64,000 nucleotides of DNA, from contig JACQFX010000012.1 in NCBI GenBank assembly GCA_016199835.1, positions 1-64,000 of the forward strand, read 5' to 3'. Every line of letters begins with the position of its first letter. Positions within the stretch are counted from its first letter, which is position 1. Positions 54,155-62,917 of the stretch are shown here, piece after piece. This DNA comes from Nitrosomonadales bacterium (lineage in GTDB: Bacteria; Pseudomonadota; Gammaproteobacteria; Burkholderiales; Gallionellaceae). The position numbers and the translations under genes were made by a program. The notes under the pieces are model-generated. The model was not told where the DNA came from. It did no database searches and saw only the letters and a program-made list of their open reading frames with translations.

Positions 54155-56116
54155 TTATTCTCCGAGTCCCATTTGTATATACCCCGTCGGACACACATCC
54201 TTGCAGATGTGGCAACCGATGCATTTGTCGTAATCGGTGTCCACGTAACGCCCCACGGATGCCTTTGACTTCGGCACACGATACACGGCGGTCTGCGGGC
54301 AGTACACCACGCAGTTGTCGCACTCGAAACACAGGCCGCAGCTCATGCAGCGCTTGGCTTCGGCCACGGCTTCGGCTTCGCTCAAGGGATTCAGGCGCTC
54401 TTCGAAATTGCCCAGCGCGGTCTTCTCGTCCAGCGTGATGACGTGGCGATGTTTGCGCTCGGTGTAAGCAAAATGGCCGAGGAACAGTTCTTCGTGCGGG
54501 ATCACATAGCGGCCGGAACGGTTGTCGAAGTTGTGTACGGCCATGTCCGAGTTGCAGGTGCCGCGCATCGGTTCTTCCGCTTCCTTCACGGTCAATCCCT
54601 TTTCTGCCATCTTGCGCATGATGTCGAAGGTATGCACGTCTATCTTCGGGCGTTTCTCCAGCTCTTCGCCTGCCAGGAAGCGGTCTATGCCTTCCGCCGC
54701 AATCGCGCCGTGGCCGATGGCCGTGGTCAGCAGGTGCGGGCGGATCACGTCGCCGCCCGCGAAGGTGCCGGGCGTGTTGGCGATCTGGTAATTCTTGTCG
54801 GCGTTGATCGCGCCGCGCCCGTTGTCGAATTCTTCGAGGCCGGTGAAGTCCACGGCCTGGCCGATGGCGGACACGATCAAGTCAGCAGCGATGTCCTGCT
54901 CGCTGCCGGCCTTCTGGTTGATCTCAAGCTTGCCGCCCACGAACTTGGCTTCGCATTCCGCGACGCGCAACGCGGTGGCGCGACCGTTGGAGTCCTTCAC
55001 GATACCGACCGGCACCATGCTGCCGCGTATCGCGATGCCTTCGGCCAGGGCTTGTTCGATCTCGTGCTTGTTGGCCTGCATCTTGTCTATAGCGAACACC
55101 GAAGTCAGCGTGACATCCGCGCCTTGCTTGGCGGAGATGTCAGCCACATCCTGCGCCAGGCGTCCGGCGATGGCGTGTTCGGCATCGGTCGGTTTGGCAT
55201 GTTCGATGTGGCCCAGACGGCGCGCTACGGTGGCCACGTCTATCGAAGTATCGCCGCCACCCACCACCACCACGCGCTTGCCCACATGCTGCAAACGCCC
55301 GTCGTTGAAGGCGCGCAGGAAAGCCGTCGCGGTGACCACGTTGGGGGCTACACTGTCCGGTGTGGGCAGTGCGCGACCGGCTTGTGCGCCCATGCCGAGG
55401 AATACCGCGTCGTAGTCCTTGCGGATTTGTTCCAGCGTGATGTCTTTGCCGATGTGGCAATTCAATTTCGCTTCGACGCCGAGGTCGAGGATGCGCTGTA
55501 TCTCTGCATCCAGCACCTTGCGCGGCGTGCGGAAGCCGGGGATGCCGTAGCGCATCATGCCGCCGAGGAATTCATGCTCGTCGAAGATGGTGACGGCATG
55601 GCCCTTCATCACCAACTGATAAGCGCAAGACAGGCTGGCCGGGCCGCCGCCGATGAGGGCGACTTTCTTGCCGGAAGGTTTCACATCCGGCTTGTTGAAT
55701 TTAAGGTTGTTGGCGATCGCGTATTCGCCGAGGAAATGTTCGACCGAGTTGATGCCGACGTGGTCTTCCACTTCGTTGCGGTTGCAGCCGCTCTCGCATG
55801 GAGCTGGGCAGACGCGGCCCATCACCGAGGGGAAGGGATTGGCTTCGGTCAGCACGCGCCAGGCGTATTCCTGCCAGGGCATAGACCTTCCATCAGCCCC
55901 GAGCGGCGGCTTTTCCATGCCGCGCGCGATCTGCAAGTAGCGGCGGATGTCTTCGCCCGCCGGGCAACTGCCCTGGCAGGGCGGTGTGGACTGGATGTAG
56001 GTCGGGCATTTGTAGCTATAGCCCGCCTGGAAAATTTTGTCGTGTGGGCGCACCTTGTTGTCGCCGTCTTTGTAACGGCGGAAGGTGAGTTTTGTTTCCT
56101 GTATGGGTGCTGACAT
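54155..56116 (-). CDS. dsrL: DsrL, NAD(P)H-dependent oxidoreductase partner of DsrAB
   Basis: 653 residues. The N-terminal glutamate-synthase-small-subunit-like domain has Cys motifs CQGSCPAGEDI and CPAPCESGCNR, and two nucleotide-binding folds (ALIGGGPASLSCAYQL for FAD; VVVGGGDTSIDVA for NAD(P)). The C-terminal ferredoxin domain has CMSCGLCFECDNCVVYCP and CIGCHICKDVCP. It accepts electrons released by DsrAB during sulfur oxidation. Its presence, with dsrEFH, marks the oxidative type. Two ATGs (56119 and 56116) are adjacent; the second is better spaced from AAGGAG. Confidence 0.93.
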   Translation of the reverse strand: MSAPIQETKLTFRRYKDGDNKVRPHDKIFQAGYSYKCPTYIQSTPPCQGSCPAGEDIRRYLQIARGMEKPPLGADGRSMPWQEYAWRVLTEANPFPSVMGRVCPAPCESGCNRNEVEDHVGINSVEHFLGEYAIANNLKFNKPDVKPSGKKVALIGGGPASLSCAYQLVMKGHAVTIFDEHEFLGGMMRYGIPGFRTPRKVLDAEIQRILDLGVEAKLNCHIGKDITLEQIRKDYDAVFLGMGAQAGRALPTPDSVAPNVVTATAFLRAFNDGRLQHVGKRVVVVGGGDTSIDVATVARRLGHIEHAKPTDAEHAIAGRLAQDVADISAKQGADVTLTSVFAIDKMQANKHEIEQALAEGIAIRGSMVPVGIVKDSNGRATALRVAECEAKFVGGKLEINQKAGSEQDIAADLIVSAIGQAVDFTGLEEFDNGRGAINADKNYQIANTPGTFAGGDVIRPHLLTTAIGHGAIAAEGIDRFLAGEELEKRPKIDVHTFDIMRKMAEKGLTVKEAEEPMRGTCNSDMAVHNFDNRSGRYVIPHEELFLGHFAYTERKHRHVITLDEKTALGNFEERLNPLSEAEAVAEAKRCMSCGLCFECDNCVVYCPQTAVYRVPKSKASVGRYVDTDYDKCIGCHICKDVCPTGYIQMGLGE

Positions 56117-56173
56117 CATCCGTCTCCTTCGTATCCTAAAAACCTTTTTTGCCACAGAGATCACAGCAAAAAC

Positions 56174-56225
56174 GCAGGTCGGGCTTCGCCCGACAATTCG
56201 TTCCGGCGGGCAGAGCCCGCCCTAC
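56174..56225. repeat. REP/REPIN-type repeat
   Basis: GCAGGTCGGGCTTCGCCCGAC (one base off GTAG) and an inverted unit ending GCCCTAC, in the dsrK-dsrL gap. Confidence 0.78.
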
Positions 56226-56257
56226 AAAATCGTTTGTGGCTATCATCGTTTCCATAT

Positions 56258-57790
56258 TTATTTATCTCCCAGCTTGATCGCATTACTCACCAACTGATGC
56301 ACCCCGCCGACCACGCGCCGGTCAAATCCATACATGGGCAGCACCTTGGTAAATTGCGCCTTGCAGATGGCGCAGATGGTCGCCATGAAATTCACGTCGT
56401 GTGAATCTTTTACTTGTTGCAGCGCTTCCATGCGCGGCAGCGCGCCCTTTACCCGCAGGTCGAGCAACTCGTCGGTGAGCAATCCGCCGCCGCCGCCGCA
56501 GCAGAAAGTTTGCTCGCGCGTCGCACCGTCGCGCATCTCGACGAAGTTGTTGGCGCAGGCCTTGATGATGTTGCGCGGAATCTCGAACTGGCCGCCCGCG
56601 AAGTCGCCCATGCGCGAGGCGCGCGCGACGTTGCACGAATCGTGGAAGGTGATGATGTGTTTGTCGTTGGCTTCTTTGTCGAACGACAGTCCGCCGCGTT
56701 CGATCAAATCCCAGGTGAATTCGCAGATATGCATAGGCTGCTTGTAGCGCAGGTCGAGCTGGTTCTGTAGCTGGATGGCGTAGGGATCGGAAGCGCCCGC
56801 GCCAACACCGATCAGCGTGTTCCAGAAGCTGTAGGCGACGCGCCAAGCATGGCCGCATTCGCCTACCACGATACGCTTCACGCCGAGTTCCAGCGCGGCT
56901 TCGCGCACGCGCAGTGCGATCTTGCGCAACTGCTCGTAGTTGCCGATGAACATGCCGAAGTTGCCCGCTTCCGAGGCCATCGAGGATAGCGTCCAGCTCA
57001 CGCCGGAAGCGTGGAATACCTTGGCGTAACCGATCAGGCTGTCGATGTGCGGCTCGGCGAAGAAGTCGGCAGAAGGCGTGATCAGCAACACTTCCGCGCC
57101 CTTCACATCAAGCGGGAAGCGCACGTCTATGCCGGTATCTTCCTTGACGTCTTCCTCCAGTCCTTCGAGCGTGTCGAGCAGCGCGGGTGGCGGCAGGCCG
57201 AGGTTGTTGCCGATCTTGTGTACCTTGCCGATGATCTCGTTGGAATATTTCTGGCCGTAGCCCACCGAGTCGAGGATTTCCTTGGCCGCCATGGTGATCT
57301 CGGCGGTATCAATTCCGTAAGGGCAGAACACCGAGCAGCGGCGGCATTCGGAGCACTGGTTGTAGTAACTGTACCACTCGTCCAGCACTTCCTTGGTCAG
57401 GTCGCGCGCACCGACCAGTTTGGGGAACAATTTTCCGGGCAGCGTGAAGTAACGCCGATACACGCTACGCATTAAATCCTGACGCGCGACCGGCATGTTC
57501 TTCGGGTCTTGCGTGCCGATGAAATAATGGCACTTGTCGGAGCAGGCGCCGCAATGTACGCAGGCATCGAGATAGACTTTCAGCGAGCGGTACTTGGACA
57601 GCAACTCGCCCATTTTGGCGATGACTGCATCGTGCGTTACCTGCCAGTCGTCGGCCAGCTTGCCGGGGAAGCCGATGGCTTCCTGTATTTTGTCGCTGGC
57701 GACATAAGGCTTGGACTCCACCATCGCATCCGGCTTCAGCGCAGGAATGATGGGGATGATGCGGTAGGCGGGGGCGGTGATCTCGGCCAT
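56258..57790 (-). CDS. dsrK: DsrK, HdrD-like iron-sulfur subunit
   Basis: 510 residues. Two ferredoxin-type clusters (CVHCGACSDKCH and CSECRRCSVFCP) precede CCG-domain motifs, including HDSCNVARASRMG and FCCGGGGGLL, which in HdrD-like proteins hold a noncubane cluster acting on disulfides. It is the likely site of DsrC persulfide/trisulfide chemistry on the cytoplasmic side of the DsrMKJOP complex. It starts directly after the dsrM stop codon, with no gap. Confidence 0.94.
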   Translation of the reverse strand: MAEITAPAYRIIPIIPALKPDAMVESKPYVASDKIQEAIGFPGKLADDWQVTHDAVIAKMGELLSKYRSLKVYLDACVHCGACSDKCHYFIGTQDPKNMPVARQDLMRSVYRRYFTLPGKLFPKLVGARDLTKEVLDEWYSYYNQCSECRRCSVFCPYGIDTAEITMAAKEILDSVGYGQKYSNEIIGKVHKIGNNLGLPPPALLDTLEGLEEDVKEDTGIDVRFPLDVKGAEVLLITPSADFFAEPHIDSLIGYAKVFHASGVSWTLSSMASEAGNFGMFIGNYEQLRKIALRVREAALELGVKRIVVGECGHAWRVAYSFWNTLIGVGAGASDPYAIQLQNQLDLRYKQPMHICEFTWDLIERGGLSFDKEANDKHIITFHDSCNVARASRMGDFAGGQFEIPRNIIKACANNFVEMRDGATREQTFCCGGGGGLLTDELLDLRVKGALPRMEALQQVKDSHDVNFMATICAICKAQFTKVLPMYGFDRRVVGGVHQLVSNAIKLGDK

Positions 57791-58510
57791 TTATTTCTCC
57801 AGATCCGCCGCCCACGGCGCGATATGGCGCTTCTCGCGCGGATTGTCGATCTGGTTGCGTGAGGGCGAGAAGAATACACCGGGTGCATGCAGCAATTTGC
57901 TGAACGGGAAGATCAGCATCAGCGCTGCGACCAGTAGCAGATGCAGGTAGAGCACGCCGTCTGCGGGCAAGGGTTGCAAATTTAAATGCATCATGCCCAG
58001 GAAGAAATTCTTCACGCCAACGATGTCAGTGTGCGAGATGAATTTCATGGACAGGCCTGAGGCGGCGATGGCAAGCAGCAGCGCCAGCATGAGATGATCC
58101 GACGGTGTTGAGATGTAACGGATGCGCTCGACGAAGATGCGCCGTATCCACAAGCCGCATAGTCCGGCGCCCATGAGCAAGCCGGCGTAGATGCCGAATG
58201 GCTGGATCAACGCGACCCACGACCAGACCGGTTCGGTGAAGTAGCGCAGATGACGGATCAGCACCAATGCCAGTCCGGCGTGGAACATCATGCCTGCCCC
58301 CCATATCCACAGATTGCTCTTGAACAGGCTCTCGAATAAAAAAACTTCGCGCGCCATGCGTAACGCAACTCCACCTTGGGTGGTCGGCGCCGGTGTCGTG
58401 GGGATGAGCAGTGGCGCCGGTGTACGCGCGAAGTCATAAACCTTGTACCCGAGTCCCAGTGCCAGCACGAGGATCGCGAGATAGAAAAGGAGGGCGAAGA
58501 GGAGGCTCAT
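57791..58510 (-). CDS. dsrM: DsrM, cytochrome b-like membrane subunit
   Basis: 239 residues with about five TM helices, related to the NarI gamma subunit, with His residues for two b haems (MMFHAGLALVLIRHLR, MKFISHTDIVG, HLLLVAAL). It anchors DsrK and links it to the quinone pool. The ATG at 58510 is preceded in frame by a GTG at 58513; neither has a strong RBS. The 97-nt gap to dsrC contains short AATCCTG-type direct repeats only. Confidence 0.91.
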   Translation of the reverse strand: MSLLFALLFYLAILVLALGLGYKVYDFARTPAPLLIPTTPAPTTQGGVALRMAREVFLFESLFKSNLWIWGAGMMFHAGLALVLIRHLRYFTEPVWSWVALIQPFGIYAGLLMGAGLCGLWIRRIFVERIRYISTPSDHLMLALLLAIAASGLSMKFISHTDIVGVKNFFLGMMHLNLQPLPADGVLYLHLLLVAALMLIFPFSKLLHAPGVFFSPSRNQIDNPREKRHIAPWAADLEK

Positions 58511-58607
58511 CACTCGGGATTCAGGATTAAAGACTCAGGATTCAGAAGGCGGGATTGAGGTGAAGCCACCAGCTAATCCCCAATCCTGCTCCTGCAATCC
58601 TGCTCTA

Positions 58608-58943
58608 TTAAACGCATCCGGTCGGCTTTGGCAAACCCGCGATCTTGCAAGCCTGTTTTGCCGGACCGTAGGGGAACAGGTCATACAGGTATTGGCTGTT
58701 GCCCTTTTCCGCGCCGAAACGCTTGCCTATGGCCTTGGTCAGCACGCGGACTGCCGGGGCGATCTGGTATTCGTCGTAGTACTCGCGCAGGAAATTCACG
58801 ACTTCCCAATGGTTGTCGGTCATGTTTACGTTCTCGCCTTTGGCGATGTAATCGGCAACATCCTTGTTCCATTCGGCGAGGTTGATCAGATAACCTTCTT
58901 CGTCTGTTTCGTAGCTCTTGCCGCTTACTTCGATGGTTGCCAT
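58608..58943 (-). CDS. dsrC: DsrC, sulfur-carrier protein
   Basis: 111 residues with both conserved C-terminal cysteines, Cys99 and Cys110, ten residues apart in the flexible arm KQACKIAGLPKPTGCV. It carries sulfur from DsrEFH to DsrAB and presents a trisulfide or disulfide to DsrK. RBS AGGAGAAG before the ATG at 58943. This is the functional DsrC of the cluster, in contrast to the Cys-less paralogue at 49688. Confidence 0.96.
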   Translation of the reverse strand: MATIEVSGKSYETDEEGYLINLAEWNKDVADYIAKGENVNMTDNHWEVVNFLREYYDEYQIAPAVRVLTKAIGKRFGAEKGNSQYLYDLFPYGPAKQACKIAGLPKPTGCV

Positions 58944-58970
58944 GTTTCTTCTCCTGTTGATGATTATCAT

Positions 58971-59014
58971 GTAGGTCGGGCTACGCCCGACATGGCGGGC
59001 AGAGCCCGCCCTAC
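58971..59014. repeat. REP/REPIN-type repeat
   Basis: GTAGGTCGGGCTACGCCCGAC and an inverted GGCGGGCAGAGCCCGCCCTAC unit, in the dsrH-dsrC gap. Confidence 0.8.
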
Positions 59015-59044
59015 GTTAAATGTGGGGTGTGTCCCCACCCTGCG

Positions 59045-59341
59045 TTAAAGCCATGACTGGCAATTCTTGTTGCTGGCGACGAGGTCTACAAAGCCGCCGT
59101 AATCTACCGTCGCAACGCCTTCGATGATGCGGTCGGCGAGGCCGCGCGCTTCGAGGTCGGGCAGCAGGACGAGAACCTTGAGTTTGTCCATCGCTTCTTT
59201 CATCTTGCCTTCGAGCGCGCTGCCTTTGGTTGCGGCATACACCGCGTCCTCGATCAGCAGGATTTCGCCGGATTCTGCGACGCGCAAACAGGAATCGAGT
59301 GCTCCGTTGCTTAAGGGGGATTTGTTGATGATGTGCAGCAT
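59045..59341 (-). CDS. dsrH: DsrH, sulfurtransferase subunit
   Basis: 98 residues, TusB/DsrH family. It forms the DsrE2F2H2 hexamer that relays sulfur to DsrC. Cys18 in ALDSCLRVAE corresponds to the conserved DsrH cysteine. The start at 59341 has GAGGAAAACAGAC upstream; the frame continues further but is not homologous. Confidence 0.92.
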   Translation of the reverse strand: MLHIINKSPLSNGALDSCLRVAESGEILLIEDAVYAATKGSALEGKMKEAMDKLKVLVLLPDLEARGLADRIIEGVATVDYGGFVDLVASNKNCQSWL

Positions 59342-59408
59342 GTCTGTTTTCCTCTCAAACGGGCTGGCACTAATGCAGCCCTTGATAATGTAATTCGTGA
59401 CGCCCGTT

Positions 59409-59450
59409 ACCCTCTCTCCAGCCCTCTCCCGCAAGCGGGCGAGAAGGATA
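59409..59450. repeat. C-rich intergenic repeat between dsrF and dsrH
   Basis: ACCCTCTCTCCAGCCCTCTCCC followed by GCAAGCGGGCGAGAAGG, the same type as the repeat inside dsrN. Confidence 0.6.
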
Positions 59451-59474
59451 AAGTCTCGCTACGCGAGTTTCACG

Positions 59475-59840
59475 TTAAAAGCTCAGGACTACGTCTTGTT
59501 GATCCATCAGTTCGCCTATTTCTTTCTTGCCCAGCACGGTGACATCCACCAGCAGGTCACCCTCAGAGAGGCCGCGCGCTTCCATGGATTCCTTTTCGAC
59601 ATACAGTTTCTCGATGTCGTAGCCTTCCAGCGCACGGTAAGTGGGAGAGAAGTTCTTGGTCTCTATGCCTTTGGTCTGCTGCCCCTTCTTTAACTGATAG
59701 ACGCCGTCGTCCATAAAGGCCAGCGACACTTCCTGGTCAAAAGCGGCGGTGATCAGCACGACTTCCAGCGATTCCAGCGCGTAGATGGTGCCGTAGGGCG
59801 CCTTGCGGTTGACGAACATGAATTTCTTGATATCGCTCAT
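59475..59840 (-). CDS. dsrF: DsrF, sulfurtransferase subunit
   Basis: 121 residues, TusC/DsrF family, starting MSDIKKFMFVNRKAPYGTIYALESLEV. It has no conserved catalytic Cys, which is normal for DsrF; it is structural in the DsrEFH hexamer. RBS TAGGAGAGATC spans the dsrE stop, so dsrE and dsrF are tightly coupled (8-nt gap). Confidence 0.93.
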   Translation of the reverse strand: MSDIKKFMFVNRKAPYGTIYALESLEVVLITAAFDQEVSLAFMDDGVYQLKKGQQTKGIETKNFSPTYRALEGYDIEKLYVEKESMEARGLSEGDLLVDVTVLGKKEIGELMDQQDVVLSF

Positions 59841-59848
59841 GATCTCTC

Positions 59849-60208
59849 CTAGTCGCCAAAGGTGACCATGCGGTCGGCCTGGATACCGGCTTCGACCAGT
59901 TGCCCCAGACCGGAGATGCGGAATCCCGGTGCGAGGTTCTCGTCCTTGATGCCGCGACGCAATGCTGCCGCCACGCACACCACCAGGTCTATCTTGTGCT
60001 CTTCCGCCAGCTTGCTCCAGCGTGCCACGATGTTGCGGTCGTCTTGCGGCGGCTCGGTCAGGCGCGAGGCGTTGTTCACGCCGTCGTGATAGAAGAACAC
60101 GCGGAAGATCTCGTGGCCTTTTTCCAGCGCGGCCTTGCAGAACAGGTAAGCGGTATCGCTTGCCTGGTGCTGGTAGGGGCCTTCGTTGATGACTATGCCG
60201 AATTTCAT
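59849..60208 (-). CDS. dsrE: DsrE, sulfurtransferase subunit
   Basis: 119 residues, TusD/DsrE family. Cys78 in HKIDLVVCVAAALRRG sits at the same position as the sulfur-binding Cys78 of A. vinosum DsrE. It passes sulfur to Cys of DsrC. It is separated from dsrB by a REPIN (60247). Confidence 0.94.
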   Translation of the reverse strand: MKFGIVINEGPYQHQASDTAYLFCKAALEKGHEIFRVFFYHDGVNNASRLTEPPQDDRNIVARWSKLAEEHKIDLVVCVAAALRRGIKDENLAPGFRISGLGQLVEAGIQADRMVTFGD

Positions 60209-60246
60209 TTTAATTCACCTTAAATCCGGATGAGCCGGAATCCAAT

Positions 60247-60290
60247 GTAGGTCGGACTTTGCCCGACATGGTGGGCAGAACCCACCCTAC
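60247..60290. repeat. REP/REPIN-type repeat
   Basis: GTAGGTCGGACTTTGCCCGAC and an inverted unit ending CACCCTAC, slightly degenerate, in the dsrB-dsrE gap. Confidence 0.76.
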
Positions 60291-60323
60291 AAAATCATGC
60301 AAAATTTCATACACTGCCATCGT

Positions 60324-61403
60324 TCAGAAACGAATATGCGTCGAAGAATTGAGGTTCGCCCGCGAACCTCTCCAGTCGTCTATCAGATACTTGGTGAACG
60401 GCAGCCCGGTTTTTTCGAAGAAGCGCGGCCAGCCGATGCGGTCGATCCAGTCGGCCATGCGCTCCCACGGACGGGCATCTTCCTTGTATGCGTAAAGAAT
60501 CTTCTTCACCTGCTCGGAAACTTCCGGCCAGCGCGGTGCGTTGTTGGGCAGGCCGGACGCGACCATTTTCATGAAGGTCGGCTTGCCGCGCGCGTTGGAG
60601 TTCTTGCCGCCGACCCAGATTGCCAGCTTGGAGTATTCCGGGTCGTTGATCTGCATCGGCGGGCAGGGTGGGTAGCAGGCGCCGCAGCACATACACTTGG
60701 CTTCGTCGATTTCCAGCGAAGGTTTGTCGTTCACCATGGCGGGGCGGATCGCCGCGACCGGGCAACGCGCCACCACCGCCGGACGCTCGCACACGTTGGC
60801 GACCAGGTCATGGTTGATCTTGGGCGGCTTGGTATGCTGCACGATGATGGCGAGGTCGGCCTGGCCGCCGCAGTTGATTTCGCAGCAGGAGGTCGAGATG
60901 TGCACGCGGTTGGGCATCTCTTCGCGCTTGAATTCATCGTACAGTTCGTCCATCAGCGCCTTCACCACGCCGGAAGCGTCGGTGCCGGGGATGTCGCAAT
61001 GCAGCCAGCCCTGGGTGTGGGCAATCATGGTCACCGAGTTGCCGGTGCCACCGACGGGGAAGCCATTTTTTTCGAGTTCGGCGATCAGCGGTGCAACCTT
61101 GCTCTCGTTCGACACCATGAATTCGATGTTGGAACGGATGGTGAAGCGCACGCGCCCTTCGGCGAAGGTATCGGCGATGTCGCACAGCTTGCGTATGGTG
61201 TACAGATCCATCTGGCGCTGCGTGCCGGCGCGCACCGACCACACTTCATCGCCCGTGTGCGAGACATGGTGCAGCACGCCGGGGCGCGGCCTGTCGTGAT
61301 ATTTCCAGTTGCCGTAATTCTTCGCCAGCAGCGGGTGCAGATATTTTTTGTTGTCGGGTACGCCAGTCTCTTTGGCGCGACGCATCTGTGCAGGTGCATT
61401 CAT
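60324..61403 (-). CDS. dsrB: DsrB, reverse dissimilatory sulfite reductase beta subunit
   Basis: 359 residues. The sirohaem/[4Fe-4S] region STSCCEINCGGQADLAI and the ferredoxin domain CMCCGACYPPCPPMQI are intact. With DsrA it forms the A2B2 enzyme that oxidises DsrC-bound sulfur to sulfite in the cytoplasm. It starts 11 nt after the dsrA stop. The oxidative direction is inferred from dsrL and dsrEFH nearby and the lack of dsrD. Confidence 0.95.
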   Translation of the reverse strand: MNAPAQMRRAKETGVPDNKKYLHPLLAKNYGNWKYHDRPRPGVLHHVSHTGDEVWSVRAGTQRQMDLYTIRKLCDIADTFAEGRVRFTIRSNIEFMVSNESKVAPLIAELEKNGFPVGGTGNSVTMIAHTQGWLHCDIPGTDASGVVKALMDELYDEFKREEMPNRVHISTSCCEINCGGQADLAIIVQHTKPPKINHDLVANVCERPAVVARCPVAAIRPAMVNDKPSLEIDEAKCMCCGACYPPCPPMQINDPEYSKLAIWVGGKNSNARGKPTFMKMVASGLPNNAPRWPEVSEQVKKILYAYKEDARPWERMADWIDRIGWPRFFEKTGLPFTKYLIDDWRGSRANLNSSTHIRF

Positions 61404-61414
61404 GTGTTATCTCC

Positions 61415-62710
61415 TCAGGCGGCTTTTTTGGCGGCGTTGATTTTGGCGACTTCGTCGTCCCAACCGTCGGTGCGGACGTAGGGGTTCATGCGCGGCGAGT
61501 TGACCATCGCAGGATCGGCAGGAACTTCCATCGCTTCGAGGAAATTGGCCAGACCGATGCGTTCTATCATCTCGCCGGTACGCTCATGTTCGAGCGCGTT
61601 CTCGGCGAAGAAGTCTATGGTGCGCTGCGCGAAGTCCACCAGTTTCTCCACGTCGTCATCGGTGTCCAGCTTGACGAACGGCAGGATCACGGTGCCCAGC
61701 AGGCCGCCGATCTTGAGGTGGCTTTTGCCGCCCACCAGCACAGTCGCGCCCTTGTCCTTGCCGGGAGCCAATGCACCGGTCATCACGTTGATGCAGTGCA
61801 TGCAGCGCACGCAGTCGCGGTTGTCGATTTCCACCGCATGGGTGTCGCTGACCTTGACGGAAGAAATGTGCTCGCCGTTTTTTACCTTGCCGATTTCCTT
61901 CAACTGAAAGGTCTTGGTCGGGCAGCGCGCCACGACGTCGTTTACCAGTTCGTCCATACCGTGTTTGGCGAACCATTTTTTCGCCAGCCCTTCGTCGGTG
62001 CGGATGTTGTCGCGCCAGGTGCCGATCACGGCCATGTCGGAGCGCTGGATCGAGTTCATGCAGTCGTTGGGGCACCCGGAGAATTTGAATTTGAACTTGT
62101 AGGGTAGAGAGGGGCGGTGGATATCGTCGAGGAATGTGTTGATGATCGCGCCGTGCACCTTGGCTTCGTCGTAGCAGGACTGCTCGCAGCGTGCAGCGCC
62201 CACGCAGGACATCGAAGTGCGTACCGCAGGGCCTGCGCCGCCGAGATCGAAACCCATTTCGTTGAATTCGTCGAAGGCCTTCTGCACGTTCTCGGTAGTC
62301 GCGCCCTGGAACATGATGTCGCCGGACTGGCCGTGGAAGGCGATCAAGCCTGAGCCATGCTTTTCCCATACGTCGCAGAATTTGCGCAGCGTGTCGGTGT
62401 CGTAGTGCATGCCGGGCGGAGGCATCACGCGCAGGGTGTGGAACTCGGCGGCGTCCTTGAATTTGGGCGTGCCGTCTTCATTTTTCAATTCGGTGAAACG
62501 CGGAATCACGCCGCCGCCATAGCCGAACACACCGACCGTGCCGCCTTTCCAGTAGCCCTTCTTGGTCTGGTAGGAGGTTTCAAGTTGGCCGAGCAAGTCA
62601 ACCGCCATGTCGCTTTCCTTGGCGAGTCGTTTGATGCCTGTGACAAAGCTGGGCCATGGCCCGCTCTCGAGCTGATCCAGATTCGGTGTATCATGCAGTT
62701 TCTTGGCCAT
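61415..62710 (-). CDS. dsrA: DsrA, reverse dissimilatory sulfite reductase alpha subunit
   Basis: 431 residues from MAKKLHDTPNLDQ (ATG at 62710; AAGGAAT upstream). The sirohaem-[4Fe-4S] Cys pairs are visible in SCVGAARCEQSCYDEA and FSGCPNDCMNS; the inserted ferredoxin domain has CVRCMHC. It is the first gene of the dsr cluster. The 207-nt divergent gap to 62918 carries a GTAAAT/ATTTAC palindrome and a G6/C6 hairpin. Confidence 0.96.
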   Translation of the reverse strand: MAKKLHDTPNLDQLESGPWPSFVTGIKRLAKESDMAVDLLGQLETSYQTKKGYWKGGTVGVFGYGGGVIPRFTELKNEDGTPKFKDAAEFHTLRVMPPPGMHYDTDTLRKFCDVWEKHGSGLIAFHGQSGDIMFQGATTENVQKAFDEFNEMGFDLGGAGPAVRTSMSCVGAARCEQSCYDEAKVHGAIINTFLDDIHRPSLPYKFKFKFSGCPNDCMNSIQRSDMAVIGTWRDNIRTDEGLAKKWFAKHGMDELVNDVVARCPTKTFQLKEIGKVKNGEHISSVKVSDTHAVEIDNRDCVRCMHCINVMTGALAPGKDKGATVLVGGKSHLKIGGLLGTVILPFVKLDTDDDVEKLVDFAQRTIDFFAENALEHERTGEMIERIGLANFLEAMEVPADPAMVNSPRMNPYVRTDGWDDEVAKINAAKKAA

Positions 62711-62773
62711 GAAGATTCCTTTCGTTTTGGTTCGTTTCAACCCCAAGTTCTATCTGGCTTGGCGGGCAATTCA

Positions 62774-62789
62774 GTAAATCCTAATTTAC
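62774..62789. promoter_or_regulatory. Palindrome upstream of dsrA, candidate operator
   Basis: Perfect inverted repeat GTAAAT-CCTA-ATTTAC, 64-79 nt before the dsrA start and in the divergent region shared with the Cas6-like operon. It is a candidate site for a dimeric regulator; no regulator gene is visible in the window. Confidence 0.45.
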
Positions 62790-62833
62790 GGCTATGTTGA
62801 CTTATCTGTCGGGCATGCGAAATAACCCGGATG

Positions 62834-62854
62834 GGGGGGTAGATCGCTCCCCCC
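62834..62854. other. G6/C6 hairpin with CTATAG repeats
   Basis: Six G and six C around a 9-nt loop, followed by CTATAG-G-CTATAG (62854-62866). It lies 64 nt before the 72-aa gene at 62918. It could be a leader hairpin of that operon. Confidence 0.4.
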
Positions 62855-62917
62855 TATAGGCTATAGACGCTGCCACCCCGGATTGCGCTCAATAGCGCCT
62901 GAATACACGGAGAAGAA

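Noticed and set aside
54443-56113. 556-codon open frame on the plus strand inside dsrL
   Set aside because: It fully overlaps dsrL, whose cofactor motifs are intact; the opposing product has no recognisable domain.
58511-58607. Short direct repeats (AATCCTGCT, GGATTCAG) between dsrM and dsrC
   Set aside because: Too short and irregular for a CRISPR or regulatory array; probably slippage.
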